Source: Pseudogemmobacter humi
Lineage (GTDB): Bacteria > Pseudomonadota > Alphaproteobacteria > Rhodobacterales > Rhodobacteraceae
Assembly: GCF_900609055.1 (NCBI RefSeq)
Contig: NZ_UXAW01000090.1
Span: 1-64,000 of the forward strand
DNA length: 64,000 nt
Direction: 5' to 3'
The notes beneath the pieces are model-generated. The model saw only the letters and a list, made by a program, of their open reading frames with translations. It did not search any database and was not told the DNA's origin. A program made the position numbers and the translations under genes. Shown piece by piece: positions 31,195 through 40,879 of this stretch (position 1 is the first letter of the stretch; the number at the start of each line of letters is the position of its first letter).

Positions 31195-31718
31195 CAGTAA
31201 AGAATCGAATGGCTGAGGTTGCGCCACATCCCGAACATCGATGTGACCAGAATCGCGAACATCCCCACCACCTGCACCATCCGCCGCAGAAGCAGCAACT
31301 GCTGGTAAAGCCCCGCGCCCAGATCCTCGCCGCCCTCGATCTTCAGCGCGGTGCGCAGCGACAGCCAGGCCACCGGCAGCATCCAGACCGTCAGGAAGAA
31401 CACCGCCTGGGCGAATTCCACCCAATACCAGAAGGCCAGCAGCGTCAGCACCGTGAAGAAAAACGCCAGCCCGAAGAACAGCGGCGCCGCGGCGGTTCGG
31501 GTGATCGCCAGCATGCGGCGCGCGTTGATCGAGGCCAGCGTCTCGACATCGAGCTGCGCCTGGCCGCCCTGGCGGCGCGCGCGCTGGATCATGTCATAGG
31601 GCACACCCAGCACCCAATGGCTTACCGAGGACCACAGCACGGCCAGCGCGACCCAATACCAGAGGTTCGAGAAGGATCGCAGGTCGATCACTTCGGAAAC
31701 GATACGGTAAAGGTCCAC
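31194..31718 (-). CDS. Conserved multi-spanning membrane protein upstream of mfd
   Basis: This 174-residue protein has about four hydrophobic segments and a GTG start at 31718. It begins with DLYRIVSEVIDLRSFSNLWY and includes WVLGVPYDMIQRARRQGGQA. In Rhodobacteraceae similar proteins are sometimes labelled component of SufBCD complex; I see nothing in the sequence to support that role. The stop overlaps the mfd ATG. The AAGGAA before the GTG is a reasonable ribosome-binding site. Confidence 0.75.
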
Positions 31719-31926
31719 GCCCGGATGTTCCTTTCTGGCAGCACATGGTCCGCGGGATCATGGCCGTCTGCGCTTGAGGCCCGGCCCTTTCCATGGCAGG
31801 CAAGAAGACGGGCCGCAAGCCCCTCCGACTCTCAAGACACCGCGACTCCTGAAATGTTGCGCGCAGCCTCCGGCGATCCGGCCCGCGCGCGACGCCCGAC
31901 AGGGGCAAGCCAGACAGGTTTCAACG

Positions 31927-32925
31927 ATGCAGCCGATCCATGCGCCCTTCCCCGCCACCCGCCTGCGCCGCCTGCGCAAAAGCCCGGCCCTGCGCGCGCT
32001 GACGCAGGAGAACCTGCTGAGCGCGGGCAATCTGATCTGGCCGGTGTTCATCCGCGAGGGCGAAGGGATCGAAGAGCCGGTCGCCTCGCTGCCCGGGGTG
32101 AACCGGCTGTCCCTCGACCGGCTGCTCGGGCGCGCGGAAGAGGCGCTGGCGCTCGGCATTCCGGCGATCTGCCTGTTTCCCTACACCGACCAGTCCTTGC
32201 GCACCGAGGGCTGCGAAGAGGCCTGGAGCCCCGACAACCTGACCAACCGCGCGATCCGGGCGCTCAAGCGCGAACTGCCGGAGCTGGCGGTGATGACCGA
32301 TATCGCGCTCGACCCCTATAACGCCAACGGGCATGACGGTTTCGTGCGCGAGGGCGTGATCGTGAACGACGAGACGGTGGCGGCGCTGGTGAAGATGGCG
32401 CTGGCCCAGGCCGAGGCGGGGGCGGATATCCTCGGGCCGTCCGACATGATGGACGGCAGGATCGGCGCGATCCGCCAGGCGCTGGAGGCCGCGGGACACA
32501 AGGATGTGGCGATCATGTCCTATGCCGCGAAATACGCCAGCGCCTTCTACGGCCCGTTCCGCGATGCGGTGGGCGCCAGCGCGCGGCTGACGGGCGACAA
32601 GAAGACCTATCAGATGAACCCGGCGAACAGCGACGAGGCCCTGCGGCTGGTCGCGCGCGACCTGTCCGAGGGCGCGGATATGGTGATGGTGAAGCCGGGG
32701 ATGCCCTATCTCGACATCTGCCGCCGGGTGAAGGACGCCTTCGGGGCGCCGACCTTCGCCTATCAGGTCTCGGGCGAATATGCGATGATCCGGGCCGCGG
32801 CGCTGAACGGCTGGATCGACGGCGAAAAGGCGATGGCCGAGAGCCTGATGGCTTTCCGCCGCGCGGGCTGCGACGGGATCCTCACCTATTTCGCGCCGGA
32901 AATGGCCCGGCTGCTGAGGGCGTGA
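31927..32925 (+). CDS. hemB: Delta-aminolevulinic acid dehydratase (porphobilinogen synthase)
   Basis: HemB joins two 5-aminolevulinate molecules to porphobilinogen, the common step of haem, bacteriochlorophyll and cobalamin synthesis. The 332-residue protein has Schiff-base lysines K202 (SYAAKYAS) and K256 (MVKPGMPY). The region that binds catalytic zinc through three cysteines in other HemBs reads DIALDPYNANGHDG (125-138), with A127, D129 and D137 in place of cysteines. It is therefore a non-zinc enzyme like that reported for R. capsulatus. It is divergent from the membrane protein upstream of mfd. Confidence 0.96.
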   Translation: MQPIHAPFPATRLRRLRKSPALRALTQENLLSAGNLIWPVFIREGEGIEEPVASLPGVNRLSLDRLLGRAEEALALGIPAICLFPYTDQSLRTEGCEEAWSPDNLTNRAIRALKRELPELAVMTDIALDPYNANGHDGFVREGVIVNDETVAALVKMALAQAEAGADILGPSDMMDGRIGAIRQALEAAGHKDVAIMSYAAKYASAFYGPFRDAVGASARLTGDKKTYQMNPANSDEALRLVARDLSEGADMVMVKPGMPYLDICRRVKDAFGAPTFAYQVSGEYAMIRAAALNGWIDGEKAMAESLMAFRRAGCDGILTYFAPEMARLLRA

Positions 32926-32981
32926 CGCGTGCGCCCCGCGCGCGAAACCCCGCCGATCACCGGGGCCTGTCTGAGAAACAC

Positions 32982-33010
32982 ATGACAAAGCCTTCGGATC
33001 ACGCTAGATT
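32982..33010 (+). promoter_or_regulatory. Promoter of the SYLF lipoprotein gene
   Basis: ATGACA (32982-32987) and TAGATT (33005-33010) are spaced by 17 bp, 52 bp upstream of the ATG at 33062. The leader contains a GGGGC/GCCCC hairpin. Confidence 0.55.
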
Positions 33011-33061
33011 TTGCGTCAATGGGGCCGCAGAGCCCCGGATGCAGGCAAAAAGGGCAGTATC

Positions 33062-33619
33062 ATGAACAGGATCTCACGACGCACGTTGCTGGCCGGGGCC
33101 GGTTCCGCGGCGTTTCTGACCGCGGCCTGCGGCAATGGCGTGGGCTCGAACGGCGCGGCGCAGATCGACGCCAGGGTCGATGCCACGCAGAACTATCTTT
33201 TCGGCCATTATCCCGGCACCCGGGATCTGGCCTCGCGGGCAAGCGGCGTGCTCTACATGCCGCTGATGACCGAGGCGGGCCTCGTCTGGGGCGGCGCCTT
33301 CGGCCGCGGCGCGCTCAGGATCCAGGGCGCCACGGTGGATTATTATTCCGCCACCAAGGCCAGCGTGGGCTTGCAGATCGGCGCGCAGCAATATGCCCAT
33401 GCGCTGTTCTTCATGACCCCGGCCGCGCTGGAGGAATTCCGCCGCTCGACCGGCTGGGCGGCGGCGGCCGATCTGCGCTATGCCACCCCCGAGGAAGGCG
33501 CCACCATCGGCAAGGCCACCACCGAGATGGAGCCGGTGATCGCGCTGGTCTTCGGCCAGCAGGGGCTGATCGCCGGGGCGACGCTGGCGGGGGTGAAATA
33601 CACAAGGATCATCCCCTGA
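33062..33619 (+). CDS. SYLF/YSC84-domain lipoprotein
   Basis: This 185-residue exported protein has a twin-arginine-like signal (ISRRTLLAGAGSAAFLTAAC) with a lipobox cysteine at 21-22. The SYLF-type core follows: SGVLYMPLMTEAGLVWGGAFG, VDYYSATKASVGLQIGAQQY and ALVFGQQGLIAGATLAGVKY. SYLF domains bind lipids or membranes, and the bacterial role is unclear. It is monocistronic with its own promoter and ends next to a palindrome pair. Confidence 0.85.
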   Translation: MNRISRRTLLAGAGSAAFLTAACGNGVGSNGAAQIDARVDATQNYLFGHYPGTRDLASRASGVLYMPLMTEAGLVWGGAFGRGALRIQGATVDYYSATKASVGLQIGAQQYAHALFFMTPAALEEFRRSTGWAAAADLRYATPEEGATIGKATTEMEPVIALVFGQQGLIAGATLAGVKYTRIIP

Positions 33620-33630
33620 CCACCAGGGCT

Positions 33631-33675
33631 CCGAAATCTTCGAAGATTTCGGGCCGATTTCTTCAAAGGAACCGG
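33631..33675. repeat. Tandem pair of 22-bp palindromes (family 1, copy 3, partly decayed)
   Basis: The first unit 33631-33652 is a perfect 22-bp palindrome starting CCGAAATC with a CTTCGAAG core. The second, 33654-33675, keeps the CTTCAAAG core and the CCG/CGG ends but its arms have diverged. The pair ends 2 bp before the stop of the convergent dehydrogenase gene. Confidence 0.75.
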
Positions 33676-33677
33676 AG

Positions 33678-34544
33678 TCAGCGCGGCAGGCGGCGGATCA
33701 GGCTTGAGGTGTCGTTCCGCCCCCCGCCCATGTTCTGCACATCCTTGTAGAACTGATCGACCAGCGCCGTGACCGGCAGGCTGGCGCCGATCTGGTCGGC
33801 GGTCTCCAGACAGATCTTCAGATCCTTGCGCATCCAGTCCACCGCGAAGCCGAAATCGAACCTGTCGGCCAGCATGGTCTTATGGCGGTTGACCATCTGC
33901 CAGCTTCCCGCCGCGCCCTGCGAGATCACCTCGACCACCGCCTCGCCGTCGAGCCCCGCCCGGCTGCCGAAGGCCAAAGCCTCGGACAGCCCCTGCATCA
34001 GCCCGGCGATGCAGATCTGGTTCATCATCTTGGCAAGCTGCCCCGCGCCGCTGTCGCCGATCCGGCGGCAGATCCTTGCATAGGCGGCGATGACCGGCTC
34101 GGCCCGGGCGTAATCGGCTTCCGTCCCGCCGCACATCACCGAGAGCACGCCGTTCTCGGCCCCCGCCTGGCCGCCCGAGACCGGCGCGTCGATGAATCCC
34201 CGGCCGCTTTGCGCCAGCACCTCCGCCAGTTCGCGCGTCACCTGGGCCGAGACCGTGGTGTGATCGACGAAAACCGCGCCCTTTGCCAGGCCCGCAAAGG
34301 CCCCCTCCGCCCCGAGGCAGACCTCGCGCAGATCGTCATCGTTGCCGACGCAGGCCATGACGAATTCCGCGCCTTCCGCCGCCGCGCGCGCCGATTCCGC
34401 CACCCGGCCGGAAAACCGGGCCGCCCAGGCCCCGGCCCGCGCGGGCGAGCGGTTCCACACCGTCACCTCATGGCCCTTCGCCGCCAGATGGCCCGCCATC
34501 GGAAAGCCCATCACCCCGAGCCCCAGAAACGCCACCTTTGCCAT
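33678..34544 (-). CDS. NAD(P)-dependent beta-hydroxyacid dehydrogenase
   Basis: This 288-residue member of the 3-hydroxyisobutyrate dehydrogenase/GLYR family oxidises a beta-hydroxyacid or reduces a semialdehyde. It has the Rossmann motif FLGLGVMGFPMAGHL (residues 5-19), the substrate motif DAPVSGGQAGAENGVLSVM and the catalytic lysine in GAGQLAKMMNQI. The VDWMRKDLKI region is family typical. The substrate cannot be fixed (tartronate semialdehyde, 3-hydroxyisobutyrate or glyoxylate are possible). It is divergent from the penicillin-acylase-family gene. Confidence 0.88.
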   Translation of the reverse strand: MAKVAFLGLGVMGFPMAGHLAAKGHEVTVWNRSPARAGAWAARFSGRVAESARAAAEGAEFVMACVGNDDDLREVCLGAEGAFAGLAKGAVFVDHTTVSAQVTRELAEVLAQSGRGFIDAPVSGGQAGAENGVLSVMCGGTEADYARAEPVIAAYARICRRIGDSGAGQLAKMMNQICIAGLMQGLSEALAFGSRAGLDGEAVVEVISQGAAGSWQMVNRHKTMLADRFDFGFAVDWMRKDLKICLETADQIGASLPVTALVDQFYKDVQNMGGGRNDTSSLIRRLPR

Positions 34545-34630
34545 GCCCTGCTCCTTGCGCCGTGAATTGCCCTTCGGTCCGGGATGGACTAGGACCTGTT
34601 TCGATTGCGGACGTCAAGAACAGGCCCCTG

Positions 34631-37105
34631 ATGCTCACCCTCTTTCGCTGGATGCTGCGTCTTCTGACCGGGGCGCTGGTGCTCGCGGGCGTGGCCCTCG
34701 TCATCGGCTACTGGTTCCTGTCGCGCTCGCTGGTCGATTATAACGAGGACTTCACGCTTGCGGGCATCACCGCCCCGGTCGAGGTGGTCAGGAACAACGA
34801 CAGCGTGCCGCATATCTTCGGCCGGAACGACCGCGACACCTGGTTCGCGCTCGGGTTTGTCCATGCCCAGGACCGGCTCTGGCAGATGACCATGCTGCGC
34901 CGCACCGCGCAGGGGCGGCTCTCGGAGATCTTCGGCCCGCGCACGCTGGCGGTGGACGAACTGGCGCGGCGGCTCGATCTTTACGGGCTGGCGCTGGAAT
35001 CGGTGAAGGTGCAGGACGCGCAGACGCTGGCCGCGCTGGAAGCCTATTCCGCGGGGGTGAACGCCTGGATCGAACAGGTGAACTCGGGCGCGCGCGGGCG
35101 CGGTGCGCCGGAATTCTGGCTGTTCGAGCCGGAGATTTCTGCCTGGGCCCCGGCGGATTCCATTGCGGTGATGAAGCTGATGGCGCTGCAACTGACCGGC
35201 CAGGCCCAGAACGAGGTCCTGCGTGCGCGGCTCTCGCTGGCGCTGCCGCCCGAGCGGCTGGCCGATATCCTGCCCGAGGATCCGGGCAAGGGCATCACCT
35301 CGCCCAGCTACGCCAGCCTGATCCCCGGCGCGCTGCCCGAGGGTGAGCCGGTCGATTTCGCCCTTGGTCCCTTCTCGCCGCTGCTTGACCCCGCGCTTGC
35401 GGGCGCCTCGAACGCCTGGGCGGCGGTGCCGGGGCGCTCGGCTGCTGGCGGCGCGCTGCTCGCGAACGATCCGCATCTGGGCTTCACCGCGCCGACGATC
35501 TGGTATCTCGCGCGGCTGGAGCTGGAATCCGGCGGCGTGATCGGCGGCACCATTCCGGGGATTCCGGCGATCCTTGTCGGGCGCTCGGAGCAGATGGGAT
35601 GGGGGCTGACCACGGCCTATCTCGACGACCAGGACATCGTGATCGAGAAGCTGAACCCGGAAAACCCCGAGGAATATCTGCTGCCGGGCGGCGGTTACGA
35701 GAAATTCACCACCCGCCAGACCGTGGTGATGGTCAAAGGCGGCGAGCCGCTGACCCTGACGCTCCGCTGGTCGCGAAACGGCCCGGTGCTGTCGGGGCGG
35801 CAATACGATCTGCAATCCATCACCCCGGCAGGCCATGTCGCGGCTTTGTCCTGGACCGCGCTTTCCGCGGCAGACACTTCGATGACCGCGGCGATCCGGG
35901 TGATGACATCAGGATCCGTCGCCGAGGCGATCGAGGCCGGGCGGCTGCATGTGGCGCCGGCGCAGAACCTGATGCTGGCCGGCCCCGACGGCATCGCTTT
36001 GCAACTGATCGGCGCCATGCCCGCGCGCGACCCGGAGCACCCCGGCCAGGGCCGCATCCCCGCCCCCGGCTGGCTGGATGCGACCGGCTTCAAGGGCATC
36101 TTCCCCTATGAGGACAACCCGCGTTTCGTGAACCCCGAAGAGGGCATCCTCGGCAATACCAACAACAAGACGGTGGACCGGCCCTTCCCGCATCACGTCA
36201 GCTTCACCTGGGGCGATACGCAGCGCATCCAGGCCTGGCTCGCACTGATCCGCACCCGCGAGGTCCATACCCGCGAGAGCTTCATGGAGGCGCAGCTCGA
36301 TACGGTAAACCCGACCGCGCGCCTCTTGCTGCCGCTGATCGGCGCCGATCTGTGGTTCACCGGCGAGGCCGCGCCCGAGGGCACGCCCGGGCATTTCCGC
36401 CAGCGCGCGCTGGATCTGCTGGCGAAATGGAACGGCGAGATGAGCGAGCATCTGCCCGAGCCGCTGATCGCCGAGGCCTGGCTGCGCGCTTTGATGGACC
36501 GGCTGATCCAGGACGAGCTTGGGCCGCTGGCCACGAATTTCAGCCGCCCCGATCCGGTGTTCATCGAACGGGTTTACCGAGATGTCGGCGGCGCCGCGAA
36601 ATGGTGCGACGTGGTGCAGTCGGCCCCGGTCGAGACCTGCACCGACATGGCGCGGATGGCGCTGGACGAGGCGCTGATCCGGCTGGCCGAGACCTATGGG
36701 CCGAATATGGAAAGCTGGCGGTGGGGCGATGCGCATCAGGCCACGCATGACCATCCGGTGCTGGGCGAGGTTCCGCTTCTGAAATGGTTCGTCAACATCC
36801 GCCAGTCGACCAGCGGCGGCGACGATACGCTGATGCGGGGCCGCACGAAGGGCTCGGGGCCGAATCCCTTCCTCAACGTCCATGGCGCGGGTTATCGCGG
36901 GGTCTATGATTTCGCCGACCCCGACAGTTCGATCTTCATCACCGCGACCGGCCAGTCGGGCCATCCGCTCTCGCGCCATTACGACGATCTGGGCGAATTG
37001 TGGCGGCGCGGCGAATATATCCCGATGAGCCTCGATCCCGATCTGGCCCATGCGGCCGCAGCGGGGGTGATGATGCTGACGCCGCTTGCGGGCGGGGCGG
37101 AGTGA
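34631..37105 (+). CDS. Penicillin-acylase-family (Ntn) amidohydrolase
   Basis: This 824-residue hydrolase has one N-terminal membrane segment (about 9-32), and the rest is presumably periplasmic. The family matures by self-cleavage before a serine. That serine is S260 in ALAGASNAWAAVPG, followed by GGALLANDPHLGF. Earlier conserved parts are DSVPHIFGRNDRDTWFALGF and VHAQDRLWQM. Relatives hydrolyse beta-lactam side chains or acyl-homoserine lactones; the substrate here is unknown. ATG 34631 was chosen because the membrane segment follows. The ORF extends upstream without support. Confidence 0.9.
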   Translation: MLTLFRWMLRLLTGALVLAGVALVIGYWFLSRSLVDYNEDFTLAGITAPVEVVRNNDSVPHIFGRNDRDTWFALGFVHAQDRLWQMTMLRRTAQGRLSEIFGPRTLAVDELARRLDLYGLALESVKVQDAQTLAALEAYSAGVNAWIEQVNSGARGRGAPEFWLFEPEISAWAPADSIAVMKLMALQLTGQAQNEVLRARLSLALPPERLADILPEDPGKGITSPSYASLIPGALPEGEPVDFALGPFSPLLDPALAGASNAWAAVPGRSAAGGALLANDPHLGFTAPTIWYLARLELESGGVIGGTIPGIPAILVGRSEQMGWGLTTAYLDDQDIVIEKLNPENPEEYLLPGGGYEKFTTRQTVVMVKGGEPLTLTLRWSRNGPVLSGRQYDLQSITPAGHVAALSWTALSAADTSMTAAIRVMTSGSVAEAIEAGRLHVAPAQNLMLAGPDGIALQLIGAMPARDPEHPGQGRIPAPGWLDATGFKGIFPYEDNPRFVNPEEGILGNTNNKTVDRPFPHHVSFTWGDTQRIQAWLALIRTREVHTRESFMEAQLDTVNPTARLLLPLIGADLWFTGEAAPEGTPGHFRQRALDLLAKWNGEMSEHLPEPLIAEAWLRALMDRLIQDELGPLATNFSRPDPVFIERVYRDVGGAAKWCDVVQSAPVETCTDMARMALDEALIRLAETYGPNMESWRWGDAHQATHDHPVLGEVPLLKWFVNIRQSTSGGDDTLMRGRTKGSGPNPFLNVHGAGYRGVYDFADPDSSIFITATGQSGHPLSRHYDDLGELWRRGEYIPMSLDPDLAHAAAAGVMMLTPLAGGAE

Positions 37106-37106
37106 C

Positions 37107-37140
37107 GCCTCCGGCGGGGGTATTTGGGTCAGGATGAAAG
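37107..37140. repeat. Dispersed 32-34-bp repeat (family 3, copy 2)
   Basis: This is the same unit as at 27688-27721 in inverted orientation, starting 2 bp after the stop of the penicillin-acylase-family gene. Confidence 0.9.
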
Positions 37141-37149
37141 GCGCAAGGC

Positions 37150-37482
37150 TCAGTTTGGTTCGCGGTCAGTCGCGATCCACAGGATGCCGGCGCCGACGGC
37201 GATAGCGGCGGGCGTGACGCCAGGCTGCCAGTAAAGCTCCATCAGCCCGTCGCCGAAGCCCCGGGTATGGTCGAAATGCGGTTTGAACAGGCCCGGGAGC
37301 CAGCAGGCGGCGAAGGTGAGACAGGCCAGCCCGCGCCCGACGCGCGCGGCCAGCCCGGTCGCCAGCGCCCGCGGCAGGGCCGCCAGCGCGCATTGCAGGA
37401 ACAGCGCGCGCGCGCCCCAGGTCGCGCTCAGGCCGGGCGTCGCGGCAGAGTCCCGCCCGCGCGGATGAAATATCCGCGCCAA
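37150..37482 (-). CDS. Possible small membrane protein
   Basis: This is a 110-codon frame starting at TTG 37482. It has two hydrophobic stretches (ALFLQCALAALPRAL and LACLTFAACWLPGLF) and a C-terminal helix GVTPAAIAVGAGILWIA. It lies after hflX in the same direction, next to a dispersed repeat. The composition looks like a genuine membrane protein, but no family is recognised and the TTG start has no clear ribosome-binding site. The true start could be further downstream. Confidence 0.4.
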   Translation of the reverse strand: MARIFHPRGRDSAATPGLSATWGARALFLQCALAALPRALATGLAARVGRGLACLTFAACWLPGLFKPHFDHTRGFGDGLMELYWQPGVTPAAIAVGAGILWIATDREPN

Positions 37483-37554
37483 CCGCCCGCAAGGAACATA
37501 AATGCCCGCCGGTGTCGAGCCCGAAGCCGGGCGCTGCGGTCCTGAGCGCCTGCC

Positions 37555-38823
37555 TCAGCCCCGCAGCGCGTGCCATTGCTTTTCCTGGCGTTCCGTCCAC
37601 AGCACGTCCAGATCCCAGCCGTCCTCGGTCTGGCTTTCCGCGGTGACGATGCCCTGCTCATGCGCCCAGGCCCGTTTGCGGCCCTCGGCGAAGCCGAGCG
37701 TCAGCCGGGCCGCGCTTTTTTCCGGGGCGAGCGCGGCGGAGACCGCCAGCAGCAATTCCTCCACCCCCTCGCCGGTCAGGGCCGAGACCGCGAAGACCCC
37801 GGGCCGGGTCCCGGCCTGGGTCAGCAGCCCCTCGCGCGCCGAGGGTTCCACCAGGTCGAGCTTGTTCCAGACCTCGAATTTCGGCGTGACGCGGTTCACG
37901 CCGAGGCCGGAGAGGATGTCCTCGACATCGGCCGCCTGTTCCGCGGTCTCGGGATGCGAGATATCGCGCACATGCAGGATCAGATCGGCCGACAGCACCT
38001 CTTCGAGCGTGGCGCGAAAGGCGGCGACCAGCTGCGTCGGCAGGTCCGAGATGAAGCCCACGGTGTCCGACAGGATCACCTTGCGCCCCGCGCCTTGCGC
38101 CGCAGGCAGCACCACGCCGCGCATGGTCGGGTCGAGCGTGGCGAAGAGCATGTCCTTCGCCAGCACTTCGGCCCCGGTCACCCGGTTGAACAGGGTGGAT
38201 TTTCCGGCATTGGTATAGCCGACCAAAGCCACCACCGGGAACGGGATGCGGGCGCGGGCGGCGCGGTGCAGCTCGCGCGTTCTGACCACCTTTTCAAGCT
38301 GGCGGCGCAGGCGGATCGCCTGTTCGTCGATGGCGCGGCGGTCGTTTTCCTTCTGCGTCTCACCCGGGCCGCCGACGAAGCCGAAACCGCCGCGCTGACG
38401 CTCCAGGTGGGTCCAGGCCCGCACGAGGCGGGTGCGCTGGTAGTTCAGCGCGGCGAGTTCCACCTGCAACACCCCCTCGCGGGTGCGGGCGCGGTCGGCG
38501 AAGATCTCCAGGATCAGGCTGGTGCGGTCGAGGAGTTTCACCTTCCACTCGCGTTCCAGATTGCGCTGCTGCACTGGCGTGACCGGGCCGTCGACCAGCA
38601 CGAGGCCGATGTTCTCTGCCCTGATCCGCACGCCCAGCTCTTCGATCCGGCCGGCGCCGAACAGCATGCCGGGATGGAGCCGGGGCACCCGCACCACCTC
38701 GGACCAGATCACGTCGAGTTCGGGCAAAGCCCCGGCGAGGCTGACCGCCTCGGCCAGACCGTGTTCGGGCAGGCGGCGGCCGGGCCGGCTGCGGATGTCT
38801 GGATGCAGCACGATGGCGCGCAT
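37555..38823 (-). CDS. hflX: Ribosome-associated GTPase HflX
   Basis: HflX is a GTPase that splits stalled or heat-damaged ribosomes. The 422-residue protein has the HflX N-domain (GAGRIEELGVRI, VLVDGPVTPVQQRNLE), the glycine-rich linker RGGFGFVGGPGETQKENDRR, G1 GYTNAGKSTLFN, G3 SDTVGFISDLPTQLV and G4 WNKLDLVEP. ATG 38823 has no good ribosome-binding site. The frame stays open upstream to the hfq stop ([20 protein letters not shown]), so a longer form with a non-ATG start is possible. It directly follows hfq, as in many proteobacteria. Confidence 0.93.
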   Translation of the reverse strand: MRAIVLHPDIRSRPGRRLPEHGLAEAVSLAGALPELDVIWSEVVRVPRLHPGMLFGAGRIEELGVRIRAENIGLVLVDGPVTPVQQRNLEREWKVKLLDRTSLILEIFADRARTREGVLQVELAALNYQRTRLVRAWTHLERQRGGFGFVGGPGETQKENDRRAIDEQAIRLRRQLEKVVRTRELHRAARARIPFPVVALVGYTNAGKSTLFNRVTGAEVLAKDMLFATLDPTMRGVVLPAAQGAGRKVILSDTVGFISDLPTQLVAAFRATLEEVLSADLILHVRDISHPETAEQAADVEDILSGLGVNRVTPKFEVWNKLDLVEPSAREGLLTQAGTRPGVFAVSALTGEGVEELLLAVSAALAPEKSAARLTLGFAEGRKRAWAHEQGIVTAESQTEDGWDLDVLWTERQEKQWHALRG

Positions 38824-38918
38824 CTTCTGCGCGGCGGTGGCATGCGCGGCTCCGCGCTGCGCCCGGCGATCCAGGGGCAGCGGGATCAGATCGTCTTCGT
38901 CGTCGTCAGGGGCGTTTA

Positions 38919-39152
38919 TCAGTCTTCGCCTTCATAGAGGTTGATCGGCGCACCAGGCATGATGGTCGAGATCGCGTGTTTATAGACCAGCTGCGACTGG
39001 CCATCCCGGCGCAGAAGCACGCAGAAATTGTCGAACCAGGTGATCACACCCTGGAGTTTGACCCCGTTGATCAGGAAGATCGTCACCGGAACCTTCGCCT
39101 TGCGGACGTGGTTCAGGAAGGCGTCCTGGAGGTTCTGTTTGTCGCCAGCCAT
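38919..39152 (-). CDS. hfq: RNA chaperone Hfq
   Basis: Hfq is a hexameric Sm-like protein that pairs small RNAs with mRNAs. The 77-residue protein is the short alphaproteobacterial form: Sm1 ([20 protein letters not shown]) and Sm2 ([15 protein letters not shown], including the YKHA RNA-binding motif), with a short acidic tail ending EGED. ATG 39152 was chosen because [18 protein letters not shown] is the family start; the long upstream frame is not coding. It is followed by hflX. Confidence 0.96.
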   Translation of the reverse strand: MAGDKQNLQDAFLNHVRKAKVPVTIFLINGVKLQGVITWFDNFCVLLRRDGQSQLVYKHAISTIMPGAPINLYEGED

Positions 39153-39252
39153 TGTTTTGTTTTGCCTTGCGCTTGCCGCTTCGCCGCGGTCTTTGAGAGG
39201 ATCGGCCAAAGGCCGCAGGCCCCCGGCAGGCTTCGCCCGCCGTGACGGATGG

Positions 39253-39281
39253 ATAATAGGGCGGATACGGGCAGTTTCCAG
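39253..39281 (-). promoter_or_regulatory. Candidate hfq promoter
   Basis: On the minus strand TATTAT (39253-39258) lies 17 bp downstream of CTGGAA (39276-39281). The -10 is good and the -35 weak. The leader would be about 95 nt. Confidence 0.35.
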
Positions 39282-39293
39282 ATGAGAAATAGC

Positions 39294-39314
39294 GAAACCC
39301 CGGCGCAGGGTTTC
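39294..39314 (-). terminator. Possible terminator of the trk operon
   Basis: A 7-bp stem GAAACCC/GGGTTTC lies 33 bp after the trkH stop. On the minus strand it is followed by GCTATTTCTC. It is a weak U-tract, so termination may be partial. Confidence 0.45.
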
Positions 39315-39346
39315 CGGCCCCCGACCTGGTGTTGCGTAAATGCCCG

Positions 39347-40879
39347 CTATCGGCGCCAGTTGGCGGGAACCAGCAGCGCGATCAGGGCCAGGGTCTCCAG
39401 CCGGCCCAGCACCATCGCCAGCCCCAGAATCAGCTTCGCCCCTGCGCCGAGCGGCGCCCAGGCCACCGGCACATCGCCCGCCACCGCCGCCAGCGGGCCG
39501 GTGGTGGTCAGGGCCGAGATGCACAGCACCAGCGCCTCGGTGAAACCGATCCCCGTCAGCGTCAGCGCCGCGGTGACCAGCGCCACCGACAGCGCGAAGA
39601 GCATGAAGAAGATCCAGGCATACCAGGCCCCCTCGCCCGCCAGCCGCCGCGCCGCCGCGCCGCTGCCCACCGAACTGGGGTGGACGATCTTCTCCAGCTC
39701 GCGCCGGCCCTGGAGCAGCAGCGCCCAGACCCTGAGCAGCGTCACGCCCCCCGCCGTGGTCGCCACGCCGCCGCCGGTGATCGCAAGCCCCATCAGCAAC
39801 AGCCCGGGCGAGCCCATCCCCGCCCAGTCCCGGGCCGAGATCCACCACTGGCTCTCATAGCCGGTGGTGGTCAGGAACGAGGCGGCAGTGAACAGGGACC
39901 CCCAGAAGGCGCGGGCCAGACCGGCAAGGCTCTCGCCCTCGCCCGTCGCCGCATCCGCCGCCAGATGGCGCAGCAGCAGAACCACCACCACCAGCGCGAT
40001 CAGCGCAAGGCCGAGGCGGATCTCGGGATCGTCGCGCAGCCGGCCCTGGCGCTGCCCCGGCAACGGCAGCGGCATCAGGCGGCGGCTGAGCGCCAGCAGC
40101 ATGAAGCCGCAGAGCAGCGCCTCGCCCGCAAGACCCGAGCCCGCGACCGCCCCGCCCCCGGTCATCGCCACGCCGCTGGTCGACAATGTGCCCATGGCAT
40201 GGGTCAGCGCGACCAGCCCGTCCTCGTTCGCGACCAGAAGCCCCAGCCAGAGCGCGAAGGTCAGCCCGGCATAGACCGGCCAGATGGCGCCCGCGCAACG
40301 CGCCAGCCGCTCGCGCGGATCGCCCGTCCCGCCGCCCGCGCGGCCCTGGGCGGTGTTGTGGCCCGGCAGGCTGCCCGAGATCACCTCGCTGCCGCCAAGG
40401 TTCAGCGGCGCCAGTACCGCATAGGCCGCGAGCAGCACGAAGAACCCGCCCAGCCAGCCCGCCATCGCCCGCCACAGATGGACCGCGGGCGGCAGGCGCG
40501 CGGGATCGTAAAGCGTGGCGCCGGTGGTGGTGAAGGCCGAGACCATCTCGAACCACAGATCCATCCCGCCGCTGTCGCGCAGGATCCAGGTCAGCGGCAA
40601 CGCGAAGGCCAGCGGCAAGAGCGCATAGGCCCCCGCCAGCGCGGCAAGCTGGCTGTGCGCCGTCTGGCGGCGGGGCTGCGCGCGGGTGACGATGGCCAGC
40701 ATCGCGGTCAGCACCATCAGCAGCAGCCCCGAATAGAAGAAGGCCTGGGCAGTGTGGGGATCGCGCGTCATGGCCGCATGCGCGGCGGGCACCAGCGCCA
40801 TCAGCGCCACCACGCCGAGCGCCAGCACCAGCAGCGGCAGGTCGCGCATCCAGGCCATGATCCCGGTTCGCCCGCGCAT
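39347..40879 (-). CDS. trkH: Potassium uptake membrane subunit TrkH
   Basis: This ion-conducting subunit of the Trk K+ system is 510 residues long with about ten or more transmembrane segments. Pore-loop selectivity regions are visible: [36 protein letters not shown] and [12 protein letters not shown], the four degenerate T-x-G filters of the SKT superfamily. Its ATG overlaps the trkA stop (ATGA). It works with TrkA, which binds nucleotides and gates the channel. Confidence 0.93.
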   Translation of the reverse strand: MRGRTGIMAWMRDLPLLVLALGVVALMALVPAAHAAMTRDPHTAQAFFYSGLLLMVLTAMLAIVTRAQPRRQTAHSQLAALAGAYALLPLAFALPLTWILRDSGGMDLWFEMVSAFTTTGATLYDPARLPPAVHLWRAMAGWLGGFFVLLAAYAVLAPLNLGGSEVISGSLPGHNTAQGRAGGGTGDPRERLARCAGAIWPVYAGLTFALWLGLLVANEDGLVALTHAMGTLSTSGVAMTGGGAVAGSGLAGEALLCGFMLLALSRRLMPLPLPGQRQGRLRDDPEIRLGLALIALVVVVLLLRHLAADAATGEGESLAGLARAFWGSLFTAASFLTTTGYESQWWISARDWAGMGSPGLLLMGLAITGGGVATTAGGVTLLRVWALLLQGRRELEKIVHPSSVGSGAAARRLAGEGAWYAWIFFMLFALSVALVTAALTLTGIGFTEALVLCISALTTTGPLAAVAGDVPVAWAPLGAGAKLILGLAMVLGRLETLALIALLVPANWRR

